Positions 25,305 to 34,352 of a DNA stretch of 64,000 bases are shown piece by piece. Position numbers and translations under genes: made by a program. The stretch's first letter is position 1; every line of letters begins with the position of its first letter. The notes beneath the pieces are model-generated. The model did not search any database. It was not told the origin of the DNA and saw only the letters and a list, made by a program, of their open reading frames with translations. The DNA is from Natronococcus pandeyae (GTDB lineage: Archaea > Halobacteriota > Halobacteria > Halobacteriales > Natrialbaceae): assembly GCF_008122205.1 (NCBI RefSeq), contig NZ_PHNJ01000004.1:62001-126000 (forward strand), in the 5' to 3' direction.

Positions 25305-26708
25305 TCACTCGAGTTCGCCGCCCTCGGGGAAGATTTTCCCCGGGTTCAGCGTCCCAGTTGGATCGAGCGCGCGCTTGATCCGGCGCATCGCTTCGACCGC
25401 GCCGGCGCCGTGTTCGGCCTCGAGGTACTCGCGTTTGCCCTGGCCGATGCCGTGTTCGCCGGTCGCCGTGCCGCCCATCTCGAGCGCTCGCTCGACGATG
25501 GCCGCGTAGATCTCTTTACCCCGTGTGACCTGATCGGAGTCGTCCCGGTCGACGAGCACGGAGTAGTGAAGGTTGCCGTCGCCCGCGTGGCCGAAACAGG
25601 GGATCAGCAGGTCGTGCTCGTCGGCGAGGCGCCTGGTCTCGCGGACGATCTCGGGATAGGAACTGATCGGCACCGTCACGTCGCCGGGGTGGAGCGGCTC
25701 GAGGTCGGCGTCGTACGTCGCGACGGCGTAGGCCAGCTCCCGGCGAGCCCGCCAGAGCTCGTCCATCTCGGCGTCGTCCGCGCTCATCTCGAAGCGGGCG
25801 ACGTCGTGTTCCTCGAAGATCGTGCGACAGAGATCGATCTCCTCTTCGACGCCGTGGTTGGCGTGGAACTCGAGGAAGACCATCGGCGCGTCGGGGAGGT
25901 CGGTTCCCAGGTAGGCATTGGCCATCCGCGCGCTCAGCCCGTCGACGAGTTCGATCCGCGCCACGTCGACGTCGGTCCGCACGGCGTCGGAGACGGCCGC
26001 GGTCGCGTCGTCGAGCGTCTCGAAGATCGCCCGTCCGCCGCGAATTTGTTGCGGGCGGCCCGCGAGCTCGAGCGTCGCCTCGGTGACGACCGCGAGGGTG
26101 CCCTCGCTGCCGACGATCGTCTCGGTGAGGTTGTAGCCGCTCGAGGTCTTGACCGCCCGCGAGCCCGTCTGCACGACGGTGCCGTCGGCGAGGACGGCCT
26201 CGAGGCCGAGCACCCAGTCGGCGATCTCGCCGTACCGGACCGTCTTCATCCCGCTGGCGTCGGTCGCGATCATGCCACCGATCGTCGAGATGTCGCCCGA
26301 GGAGGGCAGCGGCGGGAAGAAGAGGCCGTCGGCGGCGACGTACTCCTCGACGTCCGAGCCGATGATCCCGGGGCCGACGTCGATCTGGAAATCGTCGGGC
26401 CGGTAGTCTCGAACGTCGTCCATGCGCGTGAGATCGAGGCTGATCCCCCCGTGGGCGGGCACGGCGTTTCCCTCGAGGCCCGTCCCGGCCGCGTACGGCG
26501 TCACCGGAACGCCGCGTTCGGTCGCCGCCGCGAGGACCGCCGAGACGTCGTCCGTACTCTCGGGCCAGACGACGGCGTCGGGAGTGACGCCCTCGCCGAG
26601 CTGCTCGGCCCCCCAGTCGGCGGCGTGGCTGTCGCGCTGCCCGTCGGCGAACGAGCGCTGGTCGTCCGCGAGGGGGAGGTCCTCGAGAAACGAGCAATCG
26701 TGTGTCAT
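25305..26708 (-). CDS. FAD-linked oxidase, GlcD/D-lactate dehydrogenase type
   Basis: A 467-residue soluble flavoenzyme. The N-terminal FAD-binding domain (PCMH fold) contains PYAAGTGLEGNAVP and PSSGDISTIGGMIATDASG, and the C-terminal cap contains CFGHAGDGNLHYSVL and TGEHGIGQGK, hallmarks of glycolate oxidase GlcD and D-lactate dehydrogenases. Length and motifs are normal. It probably oxidises a 2-hydroxy acid and passes electrons to a carrier; the exact substrate is not decided. The ATG at 26706-26708 gives the usual start before the FAD domain. Beyond it lies the palindromic element at 26761. Confidence 0.9.
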   Translation of the reverse strand: MTHDCSFLEDLPLADDQRSFADGQRDSHAADWGAEQLGEGVTPDAVVWPESTDDVSAVLAAATERGVPVTPYAAGTGLEGNAVPAHGGISLDLTRMDDVRDYRPDDFQIDVGPGIIGSDVEEYVAADGLFFPPLPSSGDISTIGGMIATDASGMKTVRYGEIADWVLGLEAVLADGTVVQTGSRAVKTSSGYNLTETIVGSEGTLAVVTEATLELAGRPQQIRGGRAIFETLDDATAAVSDAVRTDVDVARIELVDGLSARMANAYLGTDLPDAPMVFLEFHANHGVEEEIDLCRTIFEEHDVARFEMSADDAEMDELWRARRELAYAVATYDADLEPLHPGDVTVPISSYPEIVRETRRLADEHDLLIPCFGHAGDGNLHYSVLVDRDDSDQVTRGKEIYAAIVERALEMGGTATGEHGIGQGKREYLEAEHGAGAVEAMRRIKRALDPTGTLNPGKIFPEGGELE

Positions 26709-26760
26709 GCGTGGACATTATCCACTGGCGGCATCAACGTTGTCCCCGCTCTCGATGACG

Positions 26761-27098
26761 CTGTTGAGAGGACGCCGACTTGCTGAGAGAATCGAACACC
26801 AAGAAAGCCCCTGACGCGGTCGCCCCTCCGGGGCTCGCTGTGGTCCTCGCTTCGCTGCGGTCCTTGCGTCGCCCGGGAGGGATCGACCGCGACAGCCCCT
26901 TTCAGTCCCACCCACGATGGCCGGCCAGGCAACCGACCCGGGTGGGACTGAAAGGGGCTGGGCCGCTCGGGGACGGCGGGCGACGCAAGCACGCGAGCAG
27001 AGCGAGCGCGCAGCGAGCCCCCCGACCCGAGCGGTCCAGGGGCTTTCGTGGTGGTCTCACCGGACACTGATTCCTCCCGGGAGTATCCGAACACGGCC
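26761..27098. repeat. Dispersed palindromic element, long copy (B)
   Basis: The left end (CTGTTGAGAGGACGCCGACT) and right end (CCCGGGAGTATCCGAACACGG) are shared, inverted, with the element at 6000-6153. Nested inverted repeats fill it: CACCAAGAAAGCCCCTG near 26798 against CAGGGGCTTTCGTGGTG near 27038, CTTGCGTCGCCCG against CGGGCGACGCAAG, and a perfect 20-base pair AGCCCCTTTCAGTCCCACCC/its complement around the centre (about 26906-26960). It could form a long hairpin in RNA or DNA. No protein is encoded. Confidence 0.7.
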
Positions 27099-27175
27099 GC
27101 TCTCGATCGCCGCAGGGCGTCCTGCGTCGCGCTCTGAGAACAACGATGACGGTGCTCGAGCCCGTTCACCCGTCC

Positions 27176-27475
27176 ATGACCGACTCGCTGGACGACCGCA
27201 CCGACGATTCGCTCGAGACGCGCCTCGAGGCGCTTCACGACCACCTCAAGGCGACCGCCGAGCTTCCGATCGATCCGAAGACGAACCGCTGGCTCGGCGA
27301 GGCCGAAGCCGTCGCTCGAGACGCCGCGCGCAACGACATCGATCCGGCAACGGCCCGCGAGCGCGTAGGGCAGGTGCAGCGACTGCTTTCCGAGGCCGAC
27401 GAGCCGGATCACGAGGAAGCGGCCGCACACCTCGAGGCGGCCCGCGAACTGTGCGAGAAGGTGCTGTCGGCGTAG
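27176..27475 (+). CDS. Small helical haloarchaeal protein of unknown function
   Basis: A 99-residue acidic protein starting MTDSLDDRTDDSLETRLEAL. Residues about 12-95 are predicted to be helical with heptad-like leucines (RLEALHDHLKATAEL, RVGQVQRLLSEADEPDHEEAA), and the NRWLGEAEAVARD segment is recurrent in haloarchaeal conserved hypotheticals. No function is known to me. An upstream in-frame ATG at 27146 would add 10 residues and cannot be ruled out. It is separated by about 95 bases from the next gene and is not clearly in an operon. Confidence 0.65.
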   Translation: MTDSLDDRTDDSLETRLEALHDHLKATAELPIDPKTNRWLGEAEAVARDAARNDIDPATARERVGQVQRLLSEADEPDHEEAAAHLEAARELCEKVLSA

Positions 27476-27569
27476 GTCGCAATTTGGCGAATCGGCGTAC
27501 CTATCAGTCAACTCGCTCCTACGCGAGTTAGTTAATACCACGCAAAGTCTCTCTAGAACCGGGTGAACG

Positions 27570-28037
27570 ATGATGTCGCTCGAAGGAATGACAACGCCAG
27601 AGGAGAAGAAGGAGCTCGTCGTACGCGGGTCGTTCGAGCCGTACACCGAGGGGAACGTGGACGCCATCGACGAAGCGATGAGCGAGGACTACGTTCTACA
27701 CGACCCCGCCAGCCGCGAGAAGACCTACGACCGCGAGGGGTTCAAGGAGCACGTCGAGTCGTTCCGGACGGCGTTCCCGGACCTCTCCGCCACGATCGAA
27801 CACATGGTGGTCGAAGACGACCTCGTTATGGTCCACTTCACCGTCGGCGGAACGCACGAGGGACCGCTTCCTGATCTCGACCTCGAGCCGACCGGCGAGA
27901 AATTCGAGATCACCGGCATGGAGACCGACCGGATCGAGGACGGCGAACTGGCCGAAACGTGGCTCGTGTACGATTCGTTCGGATTCGCCGAGCAACTGGG
28001 AGCGATTCCCGAAACGGATACCCCTGCTAGACAGTAG
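27570..28037 (+). CDS. SnoaL-like (ester cyclase) protein
   Basis: A 155-residue protein with the NTF2-like fold of the SnoaL/ester-cyclase family: an N-terminal helix with YTEGNVDAIDEAMSEDYVLH, then a beta sheet (LVMVHFTVGGTHEG, FEITGMETDRIEDGELAETWLVYD). The conserved polar positions of polyketide cyclases are partly visible, but many members in prokaryotes bind small ligands with no known activity. Three in-frame ATGs are possible at 27570, 27573 and 27588; the first was kept. A TAGTTAATACC box about 38 bases upstream may be the TATA element. Confidence 0.75.
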   Translation: MMSLEGMTTPEEKKELVVRGSFEPYTEGNVDAIDEAMSEDYVLHDPASREKTYDREGFKEHVESFRTAFPDLSATIEHMVVEDDLVMVHFTVGGTHEGPLPDLDLEPTGEKFEITGMETDRIEDGELAETWLVYDSFGFAEQLGAIPETDTPARQ

Positions 28038-28087
28038 CACGCCGGCGGGCCGATTACCTTTCTTTTAACGCGTCTCTCGATCTCGAC

Positions 28088-29434
28088 TCAGGATGACTCG
28101 TGGGGCCACGAGTGAATCTCGTCGTAGTCGCCGGGGATCACCGGCCCGTCGAGCAGCGGATCGTCGGTCTCGTCCATCCACTCGTACAGCCGTCGGGACA
28201 GATCGGTGCGGGCTTCCCGGTACCGCGGCTCGCGGGCGACGTTCTCGTCCTCCTGTGGCGCGTGCCGGATATCGTACAACTCCTCGTACGGCCGGTACGG
28301 GACGGCGTAGGTTTCGCGGACTTCGCGGCCGGCTTCGCTGGCGAAGATGTCCTTCGTGAGGTAGGCCTTCGGAAGGTGCCAGAAGTTCCGGACGTACTTG
28401 TACCGCTCCGTGCGGATCGCTCGGACGGGGTTGTACATGTCGTGCCAGGTCATCTCGGCGAACACCTGCTCGCGGGGCTCGTACTCGTCGTCGGTCAACA
28501 GCGGACGGAAGCTACGGCCGTCGAGGCGGTCCGGGACGTCGACGTCGACGTACTCGAGCAGTGTCGGGAGCACGTCGACGTTGCTGACGAGCTCGTCGTA
28601 GCGTCGTCCGTCGGGGATGCCAGGACCGCGAAGTGCCAGTACCGCCTCGAGTCCCGCGTCGTAACAGCTCCCCTTCGCGAGGGGGAACGCGATACCGTGC
28701 TCCGTCGTGAAGAGCACGAGCGTCTCGTCGGCGAGGTCGGCGTCCTCGAGCCCCGAGAGGATCGTTCCGACTCCGTCGTCGATGGCCCTCACCATGCCGC
28801 GCATGTCCGCCAGGTCCTGTCTGATCCCCCGCCGATCGGGGAGGTAGGTGAGCGGCCGTACCTCGTCGGGGTCATCGGTGTCGTACTGGCCGGCGTCGAA
28901 GCCGAACCGACCGCTCTCCTCCTCGACACGGTGGCACTCGAAGAAGCCGACCGAGGCGAAGAACGGCTCGTCGAACGCCCCCCGCTCGAGAAACGAGGCG
29001 ACGACCGACGAAACGTTCCGCGCCCGGTTGGCCTGGTGAACTGCCGGAGAGACGCCCGGGTACAGGTTTCCTTCCGAGTGGATGTGGTCGTACTGCAGCT
29101 TGTCCGTATCCTGTGTGATGTGCTGGAGGCCGAACAGGTGCGTCTCGTAGCCGGCGTCGCTGAGGTAGTGCGGGAGGATGCGCTCGTCCTCGTGCAGTTC
29201 CCAGTCCGCGTGTGCGAGCCCCATCAGTCCGTTTACGTGAGGGTATCGACCCGTCATGAGACTGCCCCGGCTCGGCGTACACTGCGGTGCCGTCACGTAG
29301 TGGTTCTCGAACAGTGCCCCTTCCCCCGCGAGGCGATCGATCGCCGGCGTCTCGATGTCGACGCCGTAACAGCCGAGATACCGCCCGAGATCGTGGCAGT
29401 GAATCAGGAGCACGTTCGGTCGAGTCCCGTCCAT
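28088..29434 (-). CDS. Type I sulfatase (formylglycine-dependent)
   Basis: A 448-residue member of the alkaline-phosphatase superfamily. The N-terminus MDGTRPNVLLIHCHDLGRY gives the metal-binding aspartate (D15), and C52 in CTPSRGSLMTGR matches the C-x-P-S-R motif whose cysteine is converted to formylglycine. FTTEHGI near the middle lies in the place of the second metal site. It is expected to hydrolyse sulfate esters. No signal peptide is seen and no modifying enzyme is adjacent, so activity depends on a formylglycine-generating activity elsewhere. The ATG at 29432-29434 was preferred to a start six codons upstream. Confidence 0.9.
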   Translation of the reverse strand: MDGTRPNVLLIHCHDLGRYLGCYGVDIETPAIDRLAGEGALFENHYVTAPQCTPSRGSLMTGRYPHVNGLMGLAHADWELHEDERILPHYLSDAGYETHLFGLQHITQDTDKLQYDHIHSEGNLYPGVSPAVHQANRARNVSSVVASFLERGAFDEPFFASVGFFECHRVEEESGRFGFDAGQYDTDDPDEVRPLTYLPDRRGIRQDLADMRGMVRAIDDGVGTILSGLEDADLADETLVLFTTEHGIAFPLAKGSCYDAGLEAVLALRGPGIPDGRRYDELVSNVDVLPTLLEYVDVDVPDRLDGRSFRPLLTDDEYEPREQVFAEMTWHDMYNPVRAIRTERYKYVRNFWHLPKAYLTKDIFASEAGREVRETYAVPYRPYEELYDIRHAPQEDENVAREPRYREARTDLSRRLYEWMDETDDPLLDGPVIPGDYDEIHSWPHESS

Positions 29435-29599
29435 AGGGTCCGTCGCTACCACGACCCGGCAAATAAGTAGGCGAGGGATACACCCCGTGTAGGGAGTCGT
29501 CCCCCTTCCTGGGAGTCACCGTTTGGATTCGTTAAGTCAATCAGTCACGCGGTCGATGGTGACACGTATGATTCGACGACCTTCGCGGAGGGACGACGC

Positions 29600-30607
29600 G
29601 TGAACGCGGAACTGGACCTGCTGGTGCGCCTCGGCGACTACGAGCGGCCCCAGGACGTCGCCGACCGCGCGGTCCGGGCGGAGGAACTGGGCTTTGACCG
29701 CATCTCGATGGGCGAGACGACGGGCTGGAACATCGTCCCGCCGCTGACGCTGATCGCCGACCGGACGGACGAACTCGGCGTCTCGAACGACGTTATCTCG
29801 CCGTTCGGCCGGTCGCCGGCGCTGCTCGCCCAGACCGCGTTGACGTTACACGACGCGTCGGACGGCCGGTTCCGGCTCGGACTCGGCCCGAGTTCACCCG
29901 CGATCACCGAGCGCTGGCACGGCGAGTCGTTCGACCGCCCGCTGCGGCGCACGCGCGAGGCAATCGAGGTAATTCGAGCGGTCTACGAGGAGGGGAACCC
30001 AGCCTACGAGGGCGAAATCTTCGACATCGCCGGGCTCAACTACGAACGAGAGCGTCCCGAGAATCCGCCGCCGATCGACCTCGGGACGCTCGGCCCCAAG
30101 GCGACGGAGATGGCGGGTCGGTTCGGCGACGGCTGGGCGCCCCAGCTGTTCACGAAAGACGGCCTCGAGGAGCGACTCGAGGACTTGGAGCGCGGTGCCG
30201 AACTCGCGGACAGGGAGCTTTCGGAGCTGCGCGTGAGTCCGATCGTCCGCGGGATCGCCTCCGAAGACCGCGAGCGGGCACGGGACCTCGCCCGCGGAAC
30301 CGTCGCGTTCATGCTCGGTGCCTACGGCCCCTACTACGGTGATTCCGTCGCCGAGCAGGGTTATTCCGACGTCGTCACGGATATCCGAGACGCCTGGGAG
30401 GAGAGGGACACCGACGCGATGGCCGCGCGGCTCCCCGACCAGGTGCTGGACGAACTGGCCCCCGCGGGCACCCCTGACGAGGTCCGAGAGTGGGTCGAGG
30501 AGTACGCCGCGACCGACGACGTCGACGCCGTCCGCATCGGTTTCGTCGACGGCATGACCGAGGAGGACAAGGAAGCGACGATGGAAGCTGTCGCCGATCT
30601 GGTATAA
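29600..30607 (+). CDS. LLM-class F420-dependent oxidoreductase
   Basis: A 335-residue TIM-barrel enzyme of the luciferase-like monooxygenase class, resembling haloarchaeal F420-dependent members. Conserved segments are GFDRISMGE near the N-terminus, FRLGLGPSSPAITERWHG, and GDGWAPQLFT. It should use reduced or oxidised coenzyme F420 on an unknown substrate. The GTG at 29600 is in frame with the domain; the nearby ATG at 29569 is out of frame and stops at once. It is divergent from the sulfatase gene. Confidence 0.87.
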   Translation: MNAELDLLVRLGDYERPQDVADRAVRAEELGFDRISMGETTGWNIVPPLTLIADRTDELGVSNDVISPFGRSPALLAQTALTLHDASDGRFRLGLGPSSPAITERWHGESFDRPLRRTREAIEVIRAVYEEGNPAYEGEIFDIAGLNYERERPENPPPIDLGTLGPKATEMAGRFGDGWAPQLFTKDGLEERLEDLERGAELADRELSELRVSPIVRGIASEDRERARDLARGTVAFMLGAYGPYYGDSVAEQGYSDVVTDIRDAWEERDTDAMAARLPDQVLDELAPAGTPDEVREWVEEYAATDDVDAVRIGFVDGMTEEDKEATMEAVADLV

Positions 30608-30623
30608 AAGGCCTCGAGTCGTT

Positions 30624-31394
30624 TCAGCGGTTGCGAGCGCCCAGAGAGATGCTCTTCACGCCGTAGCTCTGACACGCACCCTGTGCCGGCTCCGAGACGA
30701 ACTCGTACTGCGGGTTTTCCTCGACGTCGACGTCCGTGAAGCCGGGCATTTCGATCACGTCGGTGTAGTCGTCGATCTGCATCGCGCCGCCGATACACGC
30801 CGCCCAGAGGTCCGCGTCGCGCTTGATTCGGTCCGGCAGCCGGCGCTCGCTGATGATGTCGGAGATCGCCAGCCGTCCGTCGGGGACGAGAACCCGGCTC
30901 ACCTCTTCGAAGACGCGGTCCTTCTTTGCAGAGAGGTTGATCACGCCGTTCGACAGTACGACGTCGAACGTCCCATCTTCGAACGGCAACTCCTCGATGT
31001 ACCCTTTCTCGAAGGAGACGTTCGATATTCCTGCATCGTCGCGGAGCCGTCGCGACTTCGCGAGCTGTTCGTCGGTCATGTCGAGACCGGTCACGTGGCC
31101 GCTGTCGCCGACCCGAAGCGCCGCGACGAAAACGTCCATTCCGGAGCCGCTGCCGAGATCGAGGACGCGGTCCCCCTCCGCGAGGTCGGCGAGATCCATG
31201 TGATAGCCGACGCCGGCGAAGGAGTCGACGGCGTCCTGCGGGATCCGGTCGAGTTCTCCCGGCGAGTAGCCGAGTCGCTCCGCCAGCCCGCGCCCCATCT
31301 CGAAGTGGAACTCCTCGTCCGGCGCATCGGCGACGTCTCGATAGATTTCTTTCACCCTGTTCTCCAGTTCCTGTTCGTTGACTGTAGTGCTCAT
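30624..31394 (-). CDS. SAM methyltransferase, ArsM-like
   Basis: A 256-residue class I methyltransferase with SAM-binding motif VLDLGSGSGMDVFVAAL (78-94) and following LDMTDEQ. The C-terminal part is like arsenite methyltransferase, with Cys at 200 (WAACIGGAM) and 241 (GACQSYGVKS), the two that bind arsenite in the family. They are the only cysteines; the N-terminal cysteine of the classic enzyme is absent (the usual GCG region reads GVGYHMD). Arsenite or a related metalloid, or another substrate, is possible. It starts 13 bases after the stop of the OsmC gene on the same strand, so the two form an operon. Confidence 0.82.
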   Translation of the reverse strand: MSTTVNEQELENRVKEIYRDVADAPDEEFHFEMGRGLAERLGYSPGELDRIPQDAVDSFAGVGYHMDLADLAEGDRVLDLGSGSGMDVFVAALRVGDSGHVTGLDMTDEQLAKSRRLRDDAGISNVSFEKGYIEELPFEDGTFDVVLSNGVINLSAKKDRVFEEVSRVLVPDGRLAISDIISERRLPDRIKRDADLWAACIGGAMQIDDYTDVIEMPGFTDVDVEENPQYEFVSEPAQGACQSYGVKSISLGARNR

Positions 31395-31407
31395 TTGCGT
31401 GTCCTCG

Positions 31408-31956
31408 TCAGGTGACGACCACGTCGGTCTCGAGCGGCGCCTCGTTCGCGATCATGTCCATCAGCGGCGACGTCTTCTCGACCCGTTCCTTGAGTTCGAT
31501 AACCTCGTCGTCCGAGGCGTCGGTCGTGATGTACGTCGTGCAGGTCATCGTGCTGTAGCCTGGACGGACCTCCTCGGAGATGCCGAGGAATCCTCGCAGG
31601 TCGATGTCGCCGTCCAGTTCGAATCGAAGCTCCTCGAGATCGATACCCATGGCCGCGGCGTTCGCGGCGTAACCGACGCTCAGACACGATCCGAGCGCGG
31701 CGAGCAGCAGTTCGACCGCGTTCGGTCCGGTCCGCTCGCCCAGAATTTCCTCCGGTTCGTCGCCCTCGATTCGGAACGTTTCGGTTCGGATTCGGTTGCC
31801 GGCCTGATCGAACTCGTCGATCGTCGTTGCGCACTTCAGGGCGTCGGTCCACTCGGTTTTCGCGTGGAACCTGAATCGCCCGGCGTCCGGTTCCTGTGAG
31901 ATCGTTTCGACCGCCTGGCCGAGCTGTTCGACGTCGACGCCGTTCTTGACTGTCAT
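31408..31956 (-). CDS. OsmC-family redox protein
   Basis: A 182-residue protein, MTVKNGVDVEQLGQAV onwards. The central helix with LLLAALGSCLSVGYAANA carries the conserved Cys of OsmC peroxiredoxin-like enzymes (C91), and C139 in STMTCTTYI lies in the following strand region. OsmC proteins reduce organic hydroperoxides with thiols. The ATG at 31954-31956 is preferred to the frame opening at 32205, whose extra 83 residues match no family. It is upstream of and close to the ArsM-like gene in the same direction, which suggests a joint stress or metalloid-detoxification role. Confidence 0.85.
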   Translation of the reverse strand: MTVKNGVDVEQLGQAVETISQEPDAGRFRFHAKTEWTDALKCATTIDEFDQAGNRIRTETFRIEGDEPEEILGERTGPNAVELLLAALGSCLSVGYAANAAAMGIDLEELRFELDGDIDLRGFLGISEEVRPGYSTMTCTTYITTDASDDEVIELKERVEKTSPLMDMIANEAPLETDVVVT

Positions 31957-32229
31957 TGTAGTATTCACCCAACTGGTTCCGTCCTCGGGAAAGGAAGTCC
32001 ACGTCGACTCCGGATCGCCGGTCGTCGGCAGCAGTTCACCCTCCCGCCAGAACCGATACGGCAGGTCGGACGATGTACGTAACTCGTGGCATTCGGTCAA
32101 CTGGTGGGTCCATTGCAGTCGGTGACCCACGGTCACTGGCTGCAAGAGAACAGTCCGTCCTCGGACGAGAGTCGTTTCCGCCCTCCGTTCGCTCCGGGCC
32201 AGCATCGAACGTAGCTCGCGACCGCCCCG

Positions 32230-33084
32230 TCAGTTCGTCGTCGCTTCGAGCGCGAGCGGTTGGGCCTCTCGTCGGTAGGACTCGTAGACCGATTCCGCCC
32301 ACTCGCGTACCGCTGGGACGTCGGTGTCGATCAGGACCCGTACCGTTCCGCTATCGGGATTGTAGCCACAGATTCCGACGCGATCGTCGAACAGACAGAT
32401 ACCGTAGTTCGGCAGGTCGTCGTGAAGCAAGACCGTGAGATTCCCGCTTGCCAGGGTTTTTGCCGACTGCTCCGGGTAGGTCGAGCGGATGTAGCGGGCG
32501 ACGCTCGGCGGATCGATGATCTCGGTTTGCATCCCGTCGACGATCCGCTGGCAGAGTTCGATCTGACAGGGCTCGAGCAGGGCCAGGTCGAAGCCGACGA
32601 ACCGAAACCGGTCGGTCTCGCGCAGCATCGACACGAACCGGTTCACGGGGCGATACGGGTCGTCGACGGCGGCGACCGTCACGACCGCGTCGCTCATCGT
32701 CTCGAGCCCCAGTTCGCGTACTTCGACCGGTAGCCACTGCCAGACGTCACGAAACTGGCGTTCGGTTTCGAGTCGGGCGAGCAGTTCCTCCATCACGGAC
32801 GCGACGAACGCGCCCGTTTGCGTCGCCTCGTACTGGTGGCCGTTCTTGCGGACCCAGTGTCGGGATTCGAACTCGCGAAGCGTTCGGCTAATCGTCGACG
32901 GCGAGACGCCGGTAAACTCACCGAGGTCCGCGCGACTCCGGGGTCGTTCGGCCAGCGCGGTGAGTACGGTGACGCGATGTGATGCCCGCGTGAGATAGGC
33001 GACGTCGTCGACCGCGGTCGACTGTCCCGCTGCTTGGGCGCCGGTTCCGCCAGGGTCGTCACTCTCGTCGAGGTACGGTTCCAT
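32230..33084 (-). CDS. Winged-helix (MarR/TrmB-like) transcriptional regulator
   Basis: A 284-residue protein. Residues about 30-100 (YLTRASHRVTVLTALAERPRSRADLGEFTGVSPSTISRTLREFESRHWV) form a winged helix-turn-helix. The remainder (VEVRELGLETMSDAVVTVAAVDDPYRP, CQIELCQRIVDGM, YGICLFDDRVGICGYN) is an effector domain shared by a family of haloarchaeal regulators. Ligand unknown. It is read in the same direction as the OsmC and ArsM-like genes, 273 bases upstream, so it may control them, but a shared transcript is not shown. The ATG at 33082-33084 was chosen. Confidence 0.85.
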   Translation of the reverse strand: MEPYLDESDDPGGTGAQAAGQSTAVDDVAYLTRASHRVTVLTALAERPRSRADLGEFTGVSPSTISRTLREFESRHWVRKNGHQYEATQTGAFVASVMEELLARLETERQFRDVWQWLPVEVRELGLETMSDAVVTVAAVDDPYRPVNRFVSMLRETDRFRFVGFDLALLEPCQIELCQRIVDGMQTEIIDPPSVARYIRSTYPEQSAKTLASGNLTVLLHDDLPNYGICLFDDRVGICGYNPDSGTVRVLIDTDVPAVREWAESVYESYRREAQPLALEATTN

Positions 33085-33203
33085 GGTACTCGTACGCACG
33101 CAAAGGTAATAGCGTTAGGCGGAACCGGTTGCAAATCGAACCATACCGAGTCTCCGATCGGCCGAGACAGGTTCAGGGACGCCCGGTCCGTCGGTTCGAC
33201 CGG

Positions 33204-34169
33204 TCAGGGCTCGACGACGAGTTTCCCGAGGAAGCTCTCGTCCATGACGTCGCGCTGGGCCTGGGCGGCCTCCTCGAGGTCGTAGGTCCGATCGACGTCG
33301 ATCGAGAGCCGACCGGCCTCCATGAGGTGTGCGACCCCGCGCAGCGGCACACGGAGATCCGGCGTGTTGAACATGCTCATGAACTGGTAGCTGACGTCCT
33401 TCGAGCGGGCCGCGCCGTCGTTCGTGAACGCGGGATCGGGGCTGTTCTCGCCGATGCCGACGACCCTGCACCCTTGCGCCGCGACGTCGGCGTCGAACTG
33501 GAGGTAGTCGTCCAGCCGGTGGTCGAGGATCGCGTCCACGCCGCCGTCGCTCGCCTCGAGGACGGCCTCGTCGAGGTCGTCGCGGCCGTAGTCGAGGACG
33601 GTATCGGCACCGCGCTCCTCGAGGGTATCGTGGTACTGCTCGGCGGCGGTCGTCACGACGCGAGCGCTCACGGCGTCGCCGATCTGGACGGCGACGTGGC
33701 CGACGCCGCCGGAGCCACCGTGGACGAGGCAGTGTTCAGCGGGCTCGAGACCGGCGTGATCGATCAGTGCGCGCCAGGCGGTGACGCCGACGACGCCCGC
33801 CGCCCCTGCCTCGGTCGCGTCGACGCCGTCGGGGAGGTGGACGACTCGATCGGTCGGCACCGTCGCGTACTCGGCGTACGCTCCCTGGAACGAGCCGTTG
33901 CCGATTCCGGTGCCGTAGACGCGGTCGCCCTCGTCGAAGCCGTCGACCGCTGAGCCCGTCTCGGCGACGGTTCCGGCGAAGTCGACGCCCGGCGTGAACG
34001 GGACGTCGACCGGCGGGTACGAGCCGTCCCGGAAGTAGGTGTCGACGGGGTTGACGCCGGCGGCAGCGACCTCGAGCAGCAGCTCGTCCGCCGCTGGCTC
34101 GGGCCGATCGATCTCTTCGACTTGCAGTACGTCCGGACCGCCGTGTTCCGAGAGTCGGACAGCTCGCAT
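33204..34169 (-). CDS. Quinone oxidoreductase-like MDR protein (NADPH)
   Basis: A 321-residue medium-chain dehydrogenase/reductase without zinc ligands, MRAVRLSEHGGPDVLQ onwards. AAGVNPVDTYFRDG and PFTPGVDFAGTV mark the quinone-reductase subgroup, and the nucleotide-binding motif VHGGSGGVGHVAVQIG follows near residue 144. It should reduce quinones or other enones with NADPH in the cytoplasm. The ATG at 34167-34169 was chosen over the frame start at 34220, which would add an unrelated hydrophobic stretch. It is divergent from the antiporter cluster. Confidence 0.88.
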   Translation of the reverse strand: MRAVRLSEHGGPDVLQVEEIDRPEPAADELLLEVAAAGVNPVDTYFRDGSYPPVDVPFTPGVDFAGTVAETGSAVDGFDEGDRVYGTGIGNGSFQGAYAEYATVPTDRVVHLPDGVDATEAGAAGVVGVTAWRALIDHAGLEPAEHCLVHGGSGGVGHVAVQIGDAVSARVVTTAAEQYHDTLEERGADTVLDYGRDDLDEAVLEASDGGVDAILDHRLDDYLQFDADVAAQGCRVVGIGENSPDPAFTNDGAARSKDVSYQFMSMFNTPDLRVPLRGVAHLMEAGRLSIDVDRTYDLEEAAQAQRDVMDESFLGKLVVEP

Positions 34170-34352
34170 AATACGCGAGAGCACGGAACGTACCACCATA
34201 AGGATACAGATCACGGTCACGCTGGCGACTGAATCCCGCAGTTTGAAACCGGCGAACTCCCTATCGGTACTCGATTCCCGTCTCGGTCGTCCGACCCCCT
34301 ATCGTCGAAATCTCACACCTCGAGGAAGGATCGACCGGGAACCGACATCGCA

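Noticed and set aside
31957-32205. 83-residue N-terminal extension of the OsmC gene
   Set aside because: The extra residues match no OsmC protein and are basic; the ATG at 31956 gives the normal family start.
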